NCBI GenBank assembly: GCA_028866435.1
Contig: JAGWIC010000032.1
Location: 1 to 32,497 of the forward strand
Length of the DNA: 32,497 nt
Direction: 5' to 3'
Source of the DNA: Lysobacteraceae bacterium
Lineage (GTDB): Bacteria; Pseudomonadota; Gammaproteobacteria; Xanthomonadales; Rhodanobacteraceae
Numbering within the stretch: position 1 is the stretch's first letter; each line of letters begins with the position of its first letter. This document shows positions 1 to 7,759 of the stretch, piece after piece. The position numbers and the translations under genes were made by a program. A model generated the notes under the pieces. It had not been told where the DNA came from, searched no databases, and saw only the letters and a program-made list of their open reading frames with translations.

Positions 1-401
1 GCGCGCGCCGCCACCGGAGTGGCGACAACGGCGGCGGCCGCCGGTGCGGCAGCCGGTGCCGGTGCCGGTGCCGGTGCTGCCGGCGCGGGCGCGGCAGGTT
101 TCGCTGCCGCAGCGGCCGGCGCCGGGCTGGCGGGCGCGGTGGCGGCGGCCGCCGATTCGGCCCCCTCGGCCTCGATCAGGGCGATCACCGTGCCCTCGGA
201 AACTTCGTCGCCCACCTTGAGCTTGAGCTCCCTGATCACGCCGGCAAACGGCGCGGGCACTTCCATGGTCGCCTTGTCCGACTCCAGGGTGATCAGGCTT
301 TGCTCCTTCTCCACCCGGTCGCCGACCTTGACCAGCACTTCGATGACAGGGACGCCCGCATGACCGATGTCGGGAACGAGGGCTTGTTTGAGGTCGGCCA
401 T
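1..401 (-). CDS. aceF: Pyruvate dehydrogenase E2 (dihydrolipoamide acetyltransferase), N-terminal part, cut by window edge
   Basis: This is the E2 core of the pyruvate dehydrogenase complex, which carries acetyl groups on lipoyl-lysine to CoA. The 133 visible codons start [13 protein letters not shown] and hold one complete lipoyl domain (residues about 4-78). The lipoylation site is [10 protein letters not shown], so the modified Lys is about residue 43. A flexible Ala/Pro linker follows, rich in PAP repeats. The start is fixed by GGAGA five bases before the ATG. The catalytic domain lies beyond position 1. A lipoyl-domain-bearing dihydrolipoyl dehydrogenase, also found in this order, is the alternative, but the N-terminus ([15 protein letters not shown]) and the long Ala/Pro linker fit E2 better. 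The E1 gene aceE lies about 10 kb away on the same strand, not adjacent. Confidence 0.85.
   Translation of the reverse strand, partial: MADLKQALVPDIGHAGVPVIEVLVKVGDRVEKEQSLITLESDKATMEVPAPFAGVIRELKLKVGDEVSEGTVIALIEAEGAESAAAATAPASPAPAAAAAKPAAPAPAAPAPAPAPAAAPAAAAVVATPVAAR
53..76. repeat. Hexanucleotide tandem repeat (CCGGTG)x4
   Basis: Four perfect CCGGTG units lie in the E2 linker and encode alternating Pro-Ala on the minus strand. Degenerate Ala/Pro codons flank them. Because the unit is six bases, any change in copy number keeps the reading frame and would only change linker length. Confidence 0.8.
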
Positions 402-463
402 GATGTCTCCTGCGAATGGCGGTGGCGTACCGCTCGGGGATGGCGGTCGCATGCAAGGGATCC

Positions 464-469
464 ATCATA
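464..469 (-). promoter_or_regulatory. Possible -10 element (TATGAT) for the E2 gene
   Basis: The minus strand reads TATGAT here, which would place the transcript start about 55 bases before the E2 start codon. No convincing -35 hexamer is visible 16-18 bases upstream, so this is only a candidate. The 199-base gap (402-600) shows nothing else convincing. Confidence 0.3.
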
Positions 470-600
470 ACGAACGGACGGCCATTCCGCATGGCACAAA
501 TGCATCGGCGCGGCGGCCGACATCATCCATGCGCCAGCGTATGCATCACCGCGTGCCCAGGCCGGCCTGCGCGCACCGGCGGCGATCCGCGCGGCGAGGT

Positions 601-1443
601 TCAGCCGGGCTTGACCGGCAGGCTGCCCTGCACCACGGTCAATTCGCGCTGCGGGAACGGAATGCTGATGCCGACCTCGTCGTAGTGTTCCTTGATCGCA
701 CGCAGCAAGTCGGCCTTGGCTGCGAGGAAATGCTCCGGCCGGGTCCAGGCCCGCACGACCAGGTCGACCGAGCTTTCGCCGAGGCCCGACGTCCACACGC
801 CCGGCGCCGGCTCCTTCAGGATGCGCTCGTCCTGCTCGAACAGCTTCCTGATCTCCGCCATCGCCGCGCCGATATCGTCCTTGTAGCCGATGCCGACGGT
901 AAGCTCGAAGCGGCGGGTACCGCGGCGGTTGTAATTGAGGATCGCGTCGCTTCCCACCTTGCCGTTCGGGACGATCGCCTCGCGTCCGTCCGGCAGCGAG
1001 AGCAGGGTATGCATGAGGTTGATGCTCTCCACCGTGCCGTCGATACCGCCGGCGGTGACGAAGTCGCCGACCCGGAACGGGCGGAAGACGATCAGCAGCA
1101 CGCCCCAGGCCAGGTTGCTGAGCGACCCCTGCAGCGCCAGGCCGAGCGCCAGCCCGGCGGCACCCAGCGCGGCCACCAGCGGCGCGGTCGACACGCCGGC
1201 GGCATTCAACGCGATCACCACCAGCAGCGCGATCAGGATGCCGTAGACCACCTTGCGCAGGAAACCGACCAGGGTGATGTCGACGGAGGCGCGCTCCATC
1301 GCCCGCTGCAGCACATTGGCCAGGCGCGTCGCCAGCCAGCTGCCGACCAGCAGGATCAGCAGCGCCAGCAGCACATTCAGGCTGGCGCTGATGGCCGTAT
1401 CGGCAATCCTGGCGCCAAGCAGACGGGCAAGAAAGTCATGCAT
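601..1443 (-). CDS. Small-conductance mechanosensitive channel, MscS family
   Basis: This inner-membrane channel would open under membrane tension and release solutes during hypo-osmotic shock. The 280-residue length is close to E. coli MscS (286). Three hydrophobic segments fall near residues 18-40, 62-84 and 88-118. The third is the Gly/Ala-patterned pore helix (AALGAAGLALGLALQGSLSN), followed by the family signature FRPFRVGDFV. The soluble beta domain and C-terminal cytoplasmic vestibule domain follow, with VPNGKVGSDAILNYNRR as the typical beta-domain segment. It lies upstream of the E2 gene on the same strand, 199 bases away, and is probably transcribed independently. The family assignment is secure; which paralogue it corresponds to is not. 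Confidence 0.95.
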   Translation of the reverse strand: MHDFLARLLGARIADTAISASLNVLLALLILLVGSWLATRLANVLQRAMERASVDITLVGFLRKVVYGILIALLVVIALNAAGVSTAPLVAALGAAGLALGLALQGSLSNLAWGVLLIVFRPFRVGDFVTAGGIDGTVESINLMHTLLSLPDGREAIVPNGKVGSDAILNYNRRGTRRFELTVGIGYKDDIGAAMAEIRKLFEQDERILKEPAPGVWTSGLGESSVDLVVRAWTRPEHFLAAKADLLRAIKEHYDEVGISIPFPQRELTVVQGSLPVKPG

Positions 1444-1530
1444 GGTGATCGACTCGTGTAGAAAGCACCGGACAGACTAGCAAATCGCGAGCGGAATATT
1501 TCCCGATCGCGGCAGCGGTGCCGACCGCCG

Positions 1531-1833
1531 TCAGTCGCGTCGATCGTCGATCGCCGCAACCCTGCCATCGACGATGGTCACCACCGTCACGTGATCGCCG
1601 CGCCGATAGCGCCATTGCTCGCCGCCGTCGTACCTGCCCAGCACACGAACGCCGCGGCGGCTGCCGCCCCGTGCCTTGCGCACGTGCGATTTCGAGGAAG
1701 GCTTGCCGAGCAACTCGAGTACCCGTTCGCGGCTGTCACCGGCGGTCAGCACCTGGTTGCCCACGCGAAGCGTACTCGACGCCTGCGCCAGGGTGCTGAG
1801 GAAAAACAGAGCGAACACGAGGAAAATGCGCAT
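1531..1833 (-). CDS. Small secreted protein, DUF2845-like
   Basis: This 100-residue protein has a clear signal peptide (MRIFLVFALFFLSTLAQA, cleavage expected after AQA). The mature part has the pattern LRVGNQVLTAGDSRERVLELLGKP, then a basic stretch (KARGGSRRGVRV), then WRYRRGDHVTVVTIVDGRV. That arrangement, a GDS..V...G.P turn followed by W.Y and a hydrophobic strand ending in G.V..I, is typical of DUF2845 and loosely of the SmpA/OmlA fold. The start is supported by GGGAG six bases before the ATG; a longer open frame upstream is not needed. It probably resides in the periplasm and its function is unknown. DUF2845 members often carry cysteines, but none is present here after the signal peptide. 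Confidence 0.75.
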   Translation of the reverse strand: MRIFLVFALFFLSTLAQASSTLRVGNQVLTAGDSRERVLELLGKPSSKSHVRKARGGSRRGVRVLGRYDGGEQWRYRRGDHVTVVTIVDGRVAAIDDRRD

Positions 1834-1919
1834 GACCGACTCCCTGGTTGCTGATGAAACGGACGTCCATCCCGCGGCGGCGATCCTTTCTGCCGGCCCT
1901 ACTGCCGTCGATGGCCGCC

Positions 1920-2510
1920 TCAGAACCCCGCGCCGGTTTCGGCGAGATACCGCGCCTCTTCCGCGCTGCTGGCGCGACCGAGCGCGGCGTTGCGATGCGG
2001 GAACCGCCCGAATCGCGCAATCACATCCCGGTGCCGCCGAGCATAATCCAGGTAGCCGGCGAAGCGTTCGCGCTGTGCCGGGCCGACCTCGGCCGCCAGC
2101 GCCTCGAACAATGCCACCGAACGCTGCTGCAATGCGCTGTCCTCGGCGTGTTCCAGCGGCAGGTAGGCGAACACCCGCTGCTGCGCCGGCAGTTGCCGGT
2201 CCATGCCACGGGAAAGGCCTGACAAGGCGAGCCGGCTGGCCCTTACGTCGCCGGCCCAGGCCGCGGGCGTGCCGCGATGGATATTGCGTGGAAACTGGTC
2301 GAGCAGGAGCAACAACGCCAGCCATCCGCCGGCGGCGTCCGCCCAGCCATCCAGCCGCCCGTCCAGGGCCGCGCCGACCGCGGCGGCGAAACGCCGGCGA
2401 ATCCTCTCGTCGAACGCCTCGCTGGCCGCAAACCAGTGCCTGGCCTGGGCCGGAGCAAACCAGAAATCGACCACCTCGCGCGCGTCGACGGCCGGCGCGG
2501 CATGGCTCAT
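1920..2510 (-). CDS. DUF924 family protein
   Basis: This 196-residue soluble protein is recognisable as DUF924 by VVDFWFAP near the N-terminus, the LLLLDQFPRNIHRGTPAAWAGD segment in the middle, and the FGRFPHRNAALGR motif near the C-terminus. The family is all-helical with a TPR-like fold; a biochemical role is not established. The start is the ATG inside an ATGA overlap with the upstream DUF2383 gene, which implies translational coupling. An upstream extension of the open frame exists but would lie inside the preceding gene. Confidence 0.9.
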   Translation of the reverse strand: MSHAAPAVDAREVVDFWFAPAQARHWFAASEAFDERIRRRFAAAVGAALDGRLDGWADAAGGWLALLLLLDQFPRNIHRGTPAAWAGDVRASRLALSGLSRGMDRQLPAQQRVFAYLPLEHAEDSALQQRSVALFEALAAEVGPAQRERFAGYLDYARRHRDVIARFGRFPHRNAALGRASSAEEARYLAETGAGF

Positions 2511-2944
2511 CGCGCCGGACCAGCCAGGCTGTGCATGTCCATGTGGATGCCATGCAGCCGTGGCAGCTGGCGCATCAGGCCGCGCGCGGTCTCCGTCGGC
2601 AGGGCGGCAATCGCTCGCTCGAAACGGTGCAGCAGCGCGCTCTCGCGATGGGCGAGCAGCCGGAGCCAGGCTCCCTCCGGGCGGGCGGCAAGGCGTAGCA
2701 GCCACGCCGCCAGCCGGCATTGCACCGCACCGCGCCAGCTGCCGCCGCCATGCGGTTTGCCGCCGGCGGCACGCAGTTGGGCCTGCAGGTCGGCGATCAG
2801 CAGATCCAGGGTCTGGGCATTGTCATTGAGCACCAGCCGCATGCCGGGTTCGCTCGCCGCCGCCGCGTGGCGATAGAGCTGGCCAAGATCGATGCTGCGC
2901 CGGATCAGGGCATTGCATGCGGCCTGCTGGGCATGCAGCGGCAT
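2507..2944 (-). CDS. DUF2383 / PA2169-type four-helix-bundle protein
   Basis: This 145-residue protein with a ferritin-like four-helix pattern begins MPLHAQQAACNALIRRSIDL. Family landmarks are the N-terminal LIRRSIDLGQLYRHAA helix, the central AAGGKPHGGGSWRGAVQ turn, and a C-terminal helix with ERAIAALP. The start was chosen at the internal ATG because GGAGAA lies six bases upstream; the frame stays open 19 codons further without a ribosome-binding site. Its stop overlaps the start of the DUF924 gene by ATGA. The acidic ExxH pairs of true ferritins are not obvious, so metal binding is doubtful. DUF2383 proteins are often stress-associated, but no function can be assigned here. Confidence 0.8.
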   Translation of the reverse strand: MPLHAQQAACNALIRRSIDLGQLYRHAAAASEPGMRLVLNDNAQTLDLLIADLQAQLRAAGGKPHGGGSWRGAVQCRLAAWLLRLAARPEGAWLRLLAHRESALLHRFERAIAALPTETARGLMRQLPRLHGIHMDMHSLAGPAR

Positions 2945-3065
2945 CGCGTTCTCCGGTTCGGTCGGCAAGGGGCTCACGTCGGCATCTTGGCCCCCACCCA
3001 CTTAGCGGAGCATAAACCACGCCGGAATTCCCCGGACCCGGCGGCGGCCGGCCTCGGGGCACCGG

Positions 3066-3824
3066 TCACGAGCCGACATGCAGCAGCTCGAGCGGCCTGC
3101 CCCTGGCGTCCCTCAGGCCTTGCTGCAGCTCGGCTAGGCGCGTGATGGCCGGGCACAGAGCCTCGACCTGCGGGCGCAGCACCTGCAGCCGCCGGCGCAG
3201 GCGCGGCTGCAGGTCGGTCGCCATCGACGCGGCGCGATCGCGCAACGCGGCGGCGGCCTGCATGTCGCCCGCGAGCGCGGCATTCAGCGCCTGCTGGCCA
3301 AGATCCGTGGCCACCACGGGCAGCAGGTCGGCGGCCATCTGATTGGCATACTGGTTGGCCGCATCGCCTTGCCAGTCGCGCGAGCTTCGACTGGCCGCGA
3401 TGCGCTGCTTCAGCTCGCGCGCGTGGTTCGCGAGGCGGTGGTCGAAATCGGCCTGGGCATCGGCGCTCAAGCCCAGGCCGGCGGCGTCGGCGCGCAGGCC
3501 CTGCACGACGATGTCGACCCCTTGCTGCGCCAGCGCGCGCACGCGCGGCGCCAGTGCCCGCACGTCGCGCTCGAACAGCGCCAGCCGATCGCGACCTTCC
3601 GCATCCAGCGGCACCGTCGCACCGTCGGTGCGCAGCACGCCAGCGGCCATCGTCACCTGCAACGGCGCGGGTGCCGCCCGATCGAACTGCAGCCGGTCCG
3701 GCGTCAGGGTGATGTCATAACTGCTGCTGGCGTGGCAGGTGGCCGCCAGGTCCTGGGCCCGCACCGGCGACGGCAGCACGGCGAGCCCGGGCAACAGGAT
3801 CAACAGGTAACGGAGAACGCGCAT
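3066..3824 (-). CDS. Secreted DUF2884 (YggN-like) protein
   Basis: This 252-residue protein has a signal peptide (MRVLRYLLILLPGLAVLPSPVRA, then QDLAA). The mature region starts with a short beta-rich segment (SYDITLTPDRLQF, VTMAAGVLRTDGATVPLDAEGRDRLALFE), followed by long helices rich in Ala, Arg and Gln (DFDHRLANHARELKQRIAA through LQPRLRRRLQVLRP). This matches DUF2884, whose E. coli member is YggN. Two cysteines, one just after the signal peptide (ATCHAS) and one near the C-terminus (EALCPAI), could form a disulfide. The start is the ATG at the signal peptide; the upstream open extension lacks a signal. It is periplasmic and of unknown role. Confidence 0.85.
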   Translation of the reverse strand: MRVLRYLLILLPGLAVLPSPVRAQDLAATCHASSSYDITLTPDRLQFDRAAPAPLQVTMAAGVLRTDGATVPLDAEGRDRLALFERDVRALAPRVRALAQQGVDIVVQGLRADAAGLGLSADAQADFDHRLANHARELKQRIAASRSSRDWQGDAANQYANQMAADLLPVVATDLGQQALNAALAGDMQAAAALRDRAASMATDLQPRLRRRLQVLRPQVEALCPAITRLAELQQGLRDARGRPLELLHVGS

Positions 3825-3947
3825 CGTTGGGTATCCGCATGGAGTGGGCCCGCAAGCGATAACCGGCAACCCAGCAACCCCGGCTGAACATGCTGGCACG
3901 GCGCCAATACCGACCGCCAGGAACAGGTCGCCGTCGCCACGCCGTGG

Positions 3948-4799
3948 TCAGGTGCCGGCGAGCGGTGTGGTCAGGCGCAGACTCTTCGCCACGGGGTAGA
4001 CCCCGCCGTCGGGTAGCGCGTCCACGCCGCCGGAGAGCATCCGCTGATCAAGCCACGGCACCGGCTGCAGCGGGCCCGGTACATAGGCTTTCCAGTGACC
4101 ATAGTCCTCGCCAGGCCGAGGGTCGCCGAAGCGGTGCAGGTTGAAGGTGACCGGCACCCGCGCGATCCGATAAGGTGCTCCGGCCTCCTTGCCGGGATCA
4201 CACGGAGCAAAGGTCCAGCGCCGGGCAGCGGACAGCGAGGCGTCCCCCAGAATGCGCCGCCAACGGGCCAGTTCAGGGTCGCTGGCGATCTCGCCGATAT
4301 TCACCTGCTCGACCGCCGAGTCGGCCACCTTGCCCTGCCGATCCACGCGCAGCACCAGATACACCGTGCCAGTGACCCCCGCGCGAATGGCCGCCCGCGG
4401 ATAGCTCGGCGGTTCGCGTCGCATCGCGCTGCGCATCTGGCCGGGGGAGCGTTGATGGAAATTCGCACCTTCGATGCCGATCGAATAATTCCCGCTGCCG
4501 ATCGGCCTGGCCACGATGCGCAGATTCATCTCGGCTTTCGCGATCACCGGCCGGCCATCGCGAACGACCGCTGCGAAACGCCAGGTCGGCACGTTGCGCT
4601 CGATCAAACTGACGACCGCTGCAGGCAGCTTGTCCGGGTGATCGATGACATCGCTTTTCACCGTTCCATCCGGCGCCACCGTGATCGAGCCGCTGACCAG
4701 CATGCTCGCCTGCACGCGCTTTCGCACCGCATGGGGCCCGGCCGCCAGTGCGACACCGGCGAGCCATAGCGCTACCACTCCCAGGGCCACGCGTTTCAT
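3948..4799 (-). CDS. Periplasmic protein with TonB C-terminal-like domain(s)
   Basis: This 283-residue protein has a signal peptide (MKRVALGVVALWLAGVALAA) and no other membrane segment. Residues about 130-220 form a TonB C-terminal-like domain (PPSYPRAAIRAGVTGTVYLV, VDRQGKVADSAVEQV, AARRWTFAPC). An N-terminal stretch (residues about 34-97) shows a similar but degenerate pattern (GSITVAPDGTVKSDVI, IERNVPTWRFAAVVRDGRPV), suggesting an internal duplication. A true energy transducer needs an uncleaved N-terminal anchor contacting ExbB/ExbD and a Pro-rich spacer. Neither is present, so it is unlikely to be a working TonB despite the label that automatic annotation would give. No exbB or exbD is in the window. 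Confidence 0.7.
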   Translation of the reverse strand: MKRVALGVVALWLAGVALAAGPHAVRKRVQASMLVSGSITVAPDGTVKSDVIDHPDKLPAAVVSLIERNVPTWRFAAVVRDGRPVIAKAEMNLRIVARPIGSGNYSIGIEGANFHQRSPGQMRSAMRREPPSYPRAAIRAGVTGTVYLVLRVDRQGKVADSAVEQVNIGEIASDPELARWRRILGDASLSAARRWTFAPCDPGKEAGAPYRIARVPVTFNLHRFGDPRPGEDYGHWKAYVPGPLQPVPWLDQRMLSGGVDALPDGGVYPVAKSLRLTTPLAGT

Positions 4800-4924
4800 C
4801 GAAGCGACTCCTCCTGAGCAGATCCTGACGGTCGACAGCCACGGTGCGATGCGTGACAGCCTTGCCCGCCTACTCCAGGCGCGGCGACAGCGCTGCCGAT
4901 TCTAGGCGCGTACCTGTTCGATAG

Positions 4925-5431
4925 TCATGATATCCCCTGCTTCGATCGCTTGGCAGCGGCGGCTCCGCGCCACGACCGGAACTGCGCACGCACGTCCGCA
5001 CGTCCCAGCCCCCAGGCCAGCCACGACAGCAAGGGGATGGCGGCGGCCTTGAGGGCCAGCGCCACCGTCCAGGTGCGCTGCGCGCGCGCGATCAGCCACA
5101 GCGCGACCGGCGCCAGTTGTGGCTGGGCCAGTGCATGCTGCCGCGCGATTTCGAAATCGCCCCACTGCCGCAGCATCCAGGCGCCGCTGAGCAGCGCCCA
5201 CAGTGCCAGCAACAGCGCCAGCCACTGCATCGCCGGCCGCGCCCATGCCTGGCGCATGATGCAGCTGGCGCTGACCACGACCACCACCAGCGCGGCGCCG
5301 AGATAAAGGTAGTCGCCATGCCGCAGGTATTGCACCATGCCCATGCCGGCCAGCAGCAGCACCACCCACGGCCCGATCGCCCACGACGAGAATCCCGATG
5401 CCGATGCCTGTGCCCGTCCTGCCACGGCCAT
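4925..5431 (-). CDS. Unrecognised integral membrane protein, about four helices
   Basis: I do not recognise this 168-residue protein. It has four hydrophobic segments, near residues 18-34, 43-60, 68-88 and 118-140, separated by short charged loops (QYLRHGDYLY, RQAWARPAMQ, RQWGDFEIARQHAL). It ends in a basic tail (RAQFRSWRGAAAAKRSKQ). The tail being positively charged suggests a cytoplasmic C-terminus. No catalytic or binding motif is visible. The ribosome-binding site before the chosen ATG is weak (GAGG at 11 bases), so the start is uncertain. The neighbours on the same strand are secreted proteins of unknown function and give no clue. Confidence 0.6.
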   Translation of the reverse strand: MAVAGRAQASASGFSSWAIGPWVVLLLAGMGMVQYLRHGDYLYLGAALVVVVVSASCIMRQAWARPAMQWLALLLALWALLSGAWMLRQWGDFEIARQHALAQPQLAPVALWLIARAQRTWTVALALKAAAIPLLSWLAWGLGRADVRAQFRSWRGAAAAKRSKQGIS

Positions 5432-5610
5432 CAGCCGTCGGCCTCGGCGGTCGTCGGATGGAGCAGCCAGGTGATGACGGGCAGGCGGCGCACACGAAGC
5501 ATCGAACCATCTCCGGCGGCAAGCAGGGACCGCCCTATCCGCGCCAGTTTACGCCGCCGCTTGCAAAAGGGCGCCTGGCGGCGTCCCCGCCGTCGCCGTG
5601 GGGCCGCGAC

Positions 5611-6069
5611 TCAACGCCTGGAGATGGTGAACTTGCCCGCCGAGATGCCGAGGTTGAAACCCTCGCCGGTTCCCGCCAGCGCCAGGGATACCGTGCCCTT
5701 GGTCAGCACCTGGGCCTGCGAACTCTTCACCACGCCAGCATCGGCACCAGCCTGCGCATAGTCGCCGAACACTTCGTCGATGCCGTGCACGTTGCTGATT
5801 TCACCCTTGCCGTTGTCGATGTGGTATTTGCCGGCGGTAAGGCCGCCACCGACCACGGTGATCTTCACGTTGGCATGCTGACCGTTGTTGCAGCTGATCG
5901 TGCCATGGCCTTCGGCATGCTTGTAGATCAGCGACCAGCCGGACAGGCTGTAGACCAGATCGCACTTCACCGTCGCCTCGCTGGCGCGCGCATGGCTCGT
6001 CGGCAGCATGGTCAGGGTGCCGGCACAGGCCAGGACCAGGACAGCCAATCCAAATGTATGTTTGATCAT
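5611..6069 (-). CDS. Unrecognised secreted protein, glycine-rich
   Basis: This 152-residue protein has a clear signal peptide (MIKHTFGLAVLVLACAGTLT, probable cleavage after SHARA). The start is well supported by AAGGAG nine bases upstream. The mature part has two cysteines about 25 residues apart (VKCDLVYS and TISCNNGQ), which could form a disulfide. Alternating beta-type segments rich in Gly follow: ITVVGGGLTAGKYHID, EVFGDYAQAGADAGVV, GTVSLALAGTGEGFNLGISA. The pattern recalls small periplasmic beta proteins such as the EipA/DUF1134 or DUF992 groups, but no diagnostic motif lets me choose. Two hairpins lie in its leader. Function unknown. Confidence 0.7.
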   Translation of the reverse strand: MIKHTFGLAVLVLACAGTLTMLPTSHARASEATVKCDLVYSLSGWSLIYKHAEGHGTISCNNGQHANVKITVVGGGLTAGKYHIDNGKGEISNVHGIDEVFGDYAQAGADAGVVKSSQAQVLTKGTVSLALAGTGEGFNLGISAGKFTISRR

Positions 6070-6103
6070 CTGATTTCTCCTTCGGCTCTCGATGGAATCG
6101 GAT

Positions 6104-6145
6104 GCCTTGCCGTGGCCGTCGCGGCAAGGCGGGGCGCATGGCCCC
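6104..6145 (-). promoter_or_regulatory. Tandem hairpins in the leader of the secreted protein gene
   Basis: A perfect 9-bp stem (6104-6112 with 6122-6130, 9-base loop) is followed immediately by a 5-bp GGGGC/GCCCC stem (6131-6135 with 6141-6145). They lie about 35 bases upstream of the start codon at 6069. They could be a leader structure, a terminator-like element without a T-tract, or chance in GC-rich DNA. Nothing else is seen in the 296-base gap 6070-6365. Confidence 0.4.
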
Positions 6146-6365
6146 AAGGCACTTTCATGGTGCGTCGATCCTGTGCAGCCAGGCGTGATTGCCGCGTGCA
6201 CGCGCCCATCGTTCCGTTCAGCTTGCGACGTTCGGCGGCAGCGTGGATCCGCGCCCGGGCGCGCCCGAAATCCCTTGCCGCGCGGGCGGATCGGCCGACC
6301 GCTCAAGCAGGGCCGGCGGGCTGCTAGACTGGTCCCGCCTCGCGGCCGGTGCGCAGGACAAGATC

Positions 6366-6782
6366 ATGACCAAGTATTCGCTGGTGGGTTACGACGGCTC
6401 GGAGGCATCCCGACGCGCATTCCAGTTCGCGATCGACCTGGCCCGTTGCGGCCACGGCCGGGTACGGGTGGTGTCGGTGGTGCAGATCACCGAGGGGGGT
6501 GCCGATGCCTGCGCCCTGATGATGGCCGACTGCGGCACCGATCGGGCGAGGGAATTGCTGCAGGAGCTGACCGCGATCGTCGCCGACGCCGACCAGCTGG
6601 TCGATGTGGAATTGACCCACGGCAGCCCGTGCGAGGTGCTGCTCGACCAGGTCGACCGTTACGGTATCGATCACATCGTGATCGGCCATACCGAACGCGG
6701 TGTGCTGGCGCGCTGGCTGCTCGGCTCGGTGTCCAGCAATGTGCTCGAGCGGGCACGCGTGCCGGTCACCGTCGTGCCCTGA
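6366..6782 (+). CDS. Universal stress protein, UspA family
   Basis: This 138-residue single-domain UspA protein starts MTKYSLVGYDGSEASRRAF, with the canonical nucleotide-pocket Asp in GYDGSE. The C-terminal signature is IGHTERGVLARWLLGSVSSN. In ATP-binding members this segment fits G-2x-G-9x-G(S/T). Here the first Gly and the final Gly-Ser are kept at the right spacing, but the second Gly is Glu (GHTE), so nucleotide binding may be altered. The ATG was chosen because AGGA lies seven bases upstream and the domain begins there; the open frame extends further upstream without homology. It acts in the cytoplasm and typically responds to starvation or oxidative stress. Confidence 0.92.
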   Translation: MTKYSLVGYDGSEASRRAFQFAIDLARCGHGRVRVVSVVQITEGGADACALMMADCGTDRARELLQELTAIVADADQLVDVELTHGSPCEVLLDQVDRYGIDHIVIGHTERGVLARWLLGSVSSNVLERARVPVTVVP

Positions 6783-6919
6783 AGCGGAATCCAGGGCGCT
6801 GTCTCGCGGCGTCAAGTCGGTGCGTGTTAATCCACCACCACGCCGAGGCCTTATCCTGTACCGACTTTTGAACATGACGCGACATGGCGCCGGCGTTGGC
6901 TGCCTGCGGTCATGCGGGA

Positions 6920-7747
6920 ATGCATTTGAGTTATGACCATGAGGTGCCGTGGACGCTGGAAAGCCTCGATCCGGGCCGGATCGAGCGGGCCCGGGTCCGC
7001 CACGATGAAGATCTGTTCTTCCTGCTGTGCAGTTCGTCGTTTGTCGAGAGCGGCTCGGATCTGTACACGCGGAGCCTGATCGACCACTTCGCCGGCGATG
7101 AGCCGCTGCAGGCCTGGCTGAGCCAGCATTGGGAGCAGGAGGAACTGCAGCACGGTCGCGCGCTGGCCGCCTATGTCAGGAACGTCTGGCCGGAGTTCGA
7201 CTGGGACAAGGGCTTCGGCGCGTTCCGGGACGAGTACGGCGCGGCGCGCACGGCCAGGCGACTGCAAGCCAGTCGCGGCCTCGAGCTGGCCGCGCGCTGC
7301 GTGACGGAGACCGCCGCGGCCAACCTGTACCGGGCGCTGCACGAGATCACCGACGAGCCGGTGCTGCGCCGGCTGACCGATGGCATCAAGAACGACGAGG
7401 TGCGCCACTACAAGCACTTCCACCAGCACTACTGCCTGTATCGGCAGCGCGAGGGCTTTGGCCGCTACAAGGCGTTCCGGGCGATCCTGCGGCGGGTCAA
7501 CGAGATCCGCAGCGAGGACGGCGACATCGCCCTGCGCCACGTGTTCCAGCAGTGCTACCCGCAGCACCTCGGCAACCGGCGCGAGTTCCGGCGCGTCAGC
7601 GACCGGGTGCGGGGCCTGCTGCGCCGGCATGTCCCGGCCACGATGACGGCGAAGATGCTGCTCAAGCCACTGGATCTGCCGCCTCGGCTGCAGTCGAGCA
7701 TGGAAAAGCCGCTGGCGCGGATCACCGAAAACCTGTTCCTGCGCTGA
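6920..7747 (+). CDS. Ferritin-like di-iron domain protein
   Basis: This 275-residue protein (starting at MHLSYDHEVPW) carries a complete ferritin-like ligand set: Glu43 (FVESGSDLY), Glu75-x-x-His78 (EELQHGRAL), Glu130 (VTETAAANLY) and Glu160-x-x-His163 (NDEVRHYKHF). These E, ExxH, E, ExxH residues on four helices are what a carboxylate-bridged di-iron centre needs. An oxidase, desaturase-like or iron-handling activity is therefore likely, but the substrate is unknown. The C-terminal 110 residues are Arg-rich and helical. The start is uncertain: the frame is open to an ATG at 6884, and neither start has a good ribosome-binding site. It converges with the DUF6491 gene with a 12-base gap. Confidence 0.82.
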   Translation: MHLSYDHEVPWTLESLDPGRIERARVRHDEDLFFLLCSSSFVESGSDLYTRSLIDHFAGDEPLQAWLSQHWEQEELQHGRALAAYVRNVWPEFDWDKGFGAFRDEYGAARTARRLQASRGLELAARCVTETAAANLYRALHEITDEPVLRRLTDGIKNDEVRHYKHFHQHYCLYRQREGFGRYKAFRAILRRVNEIRSEDGDIALRHVFQQCYPQHLGNRREFRRVSDRVRGLLRRHVPATMTAKMLLKPLDLPPRLQSSMEKPLARITENLFLR

Positions 7748-7759
7748 ATCCTGCCCGCG

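Noticed and set aside
558-569. 12-base palindrome between the MscS and E2 genes
   Set aside because: It has no loop and no T-tract, and GC palindromes of this size are expected by chance at this base composition.
4902-4929. Eight-codon frame overlapping the stop of the membrane protein gene
   Set aside because: It is too short, with no sign of selection. The ATG merely overlaps the TGA.
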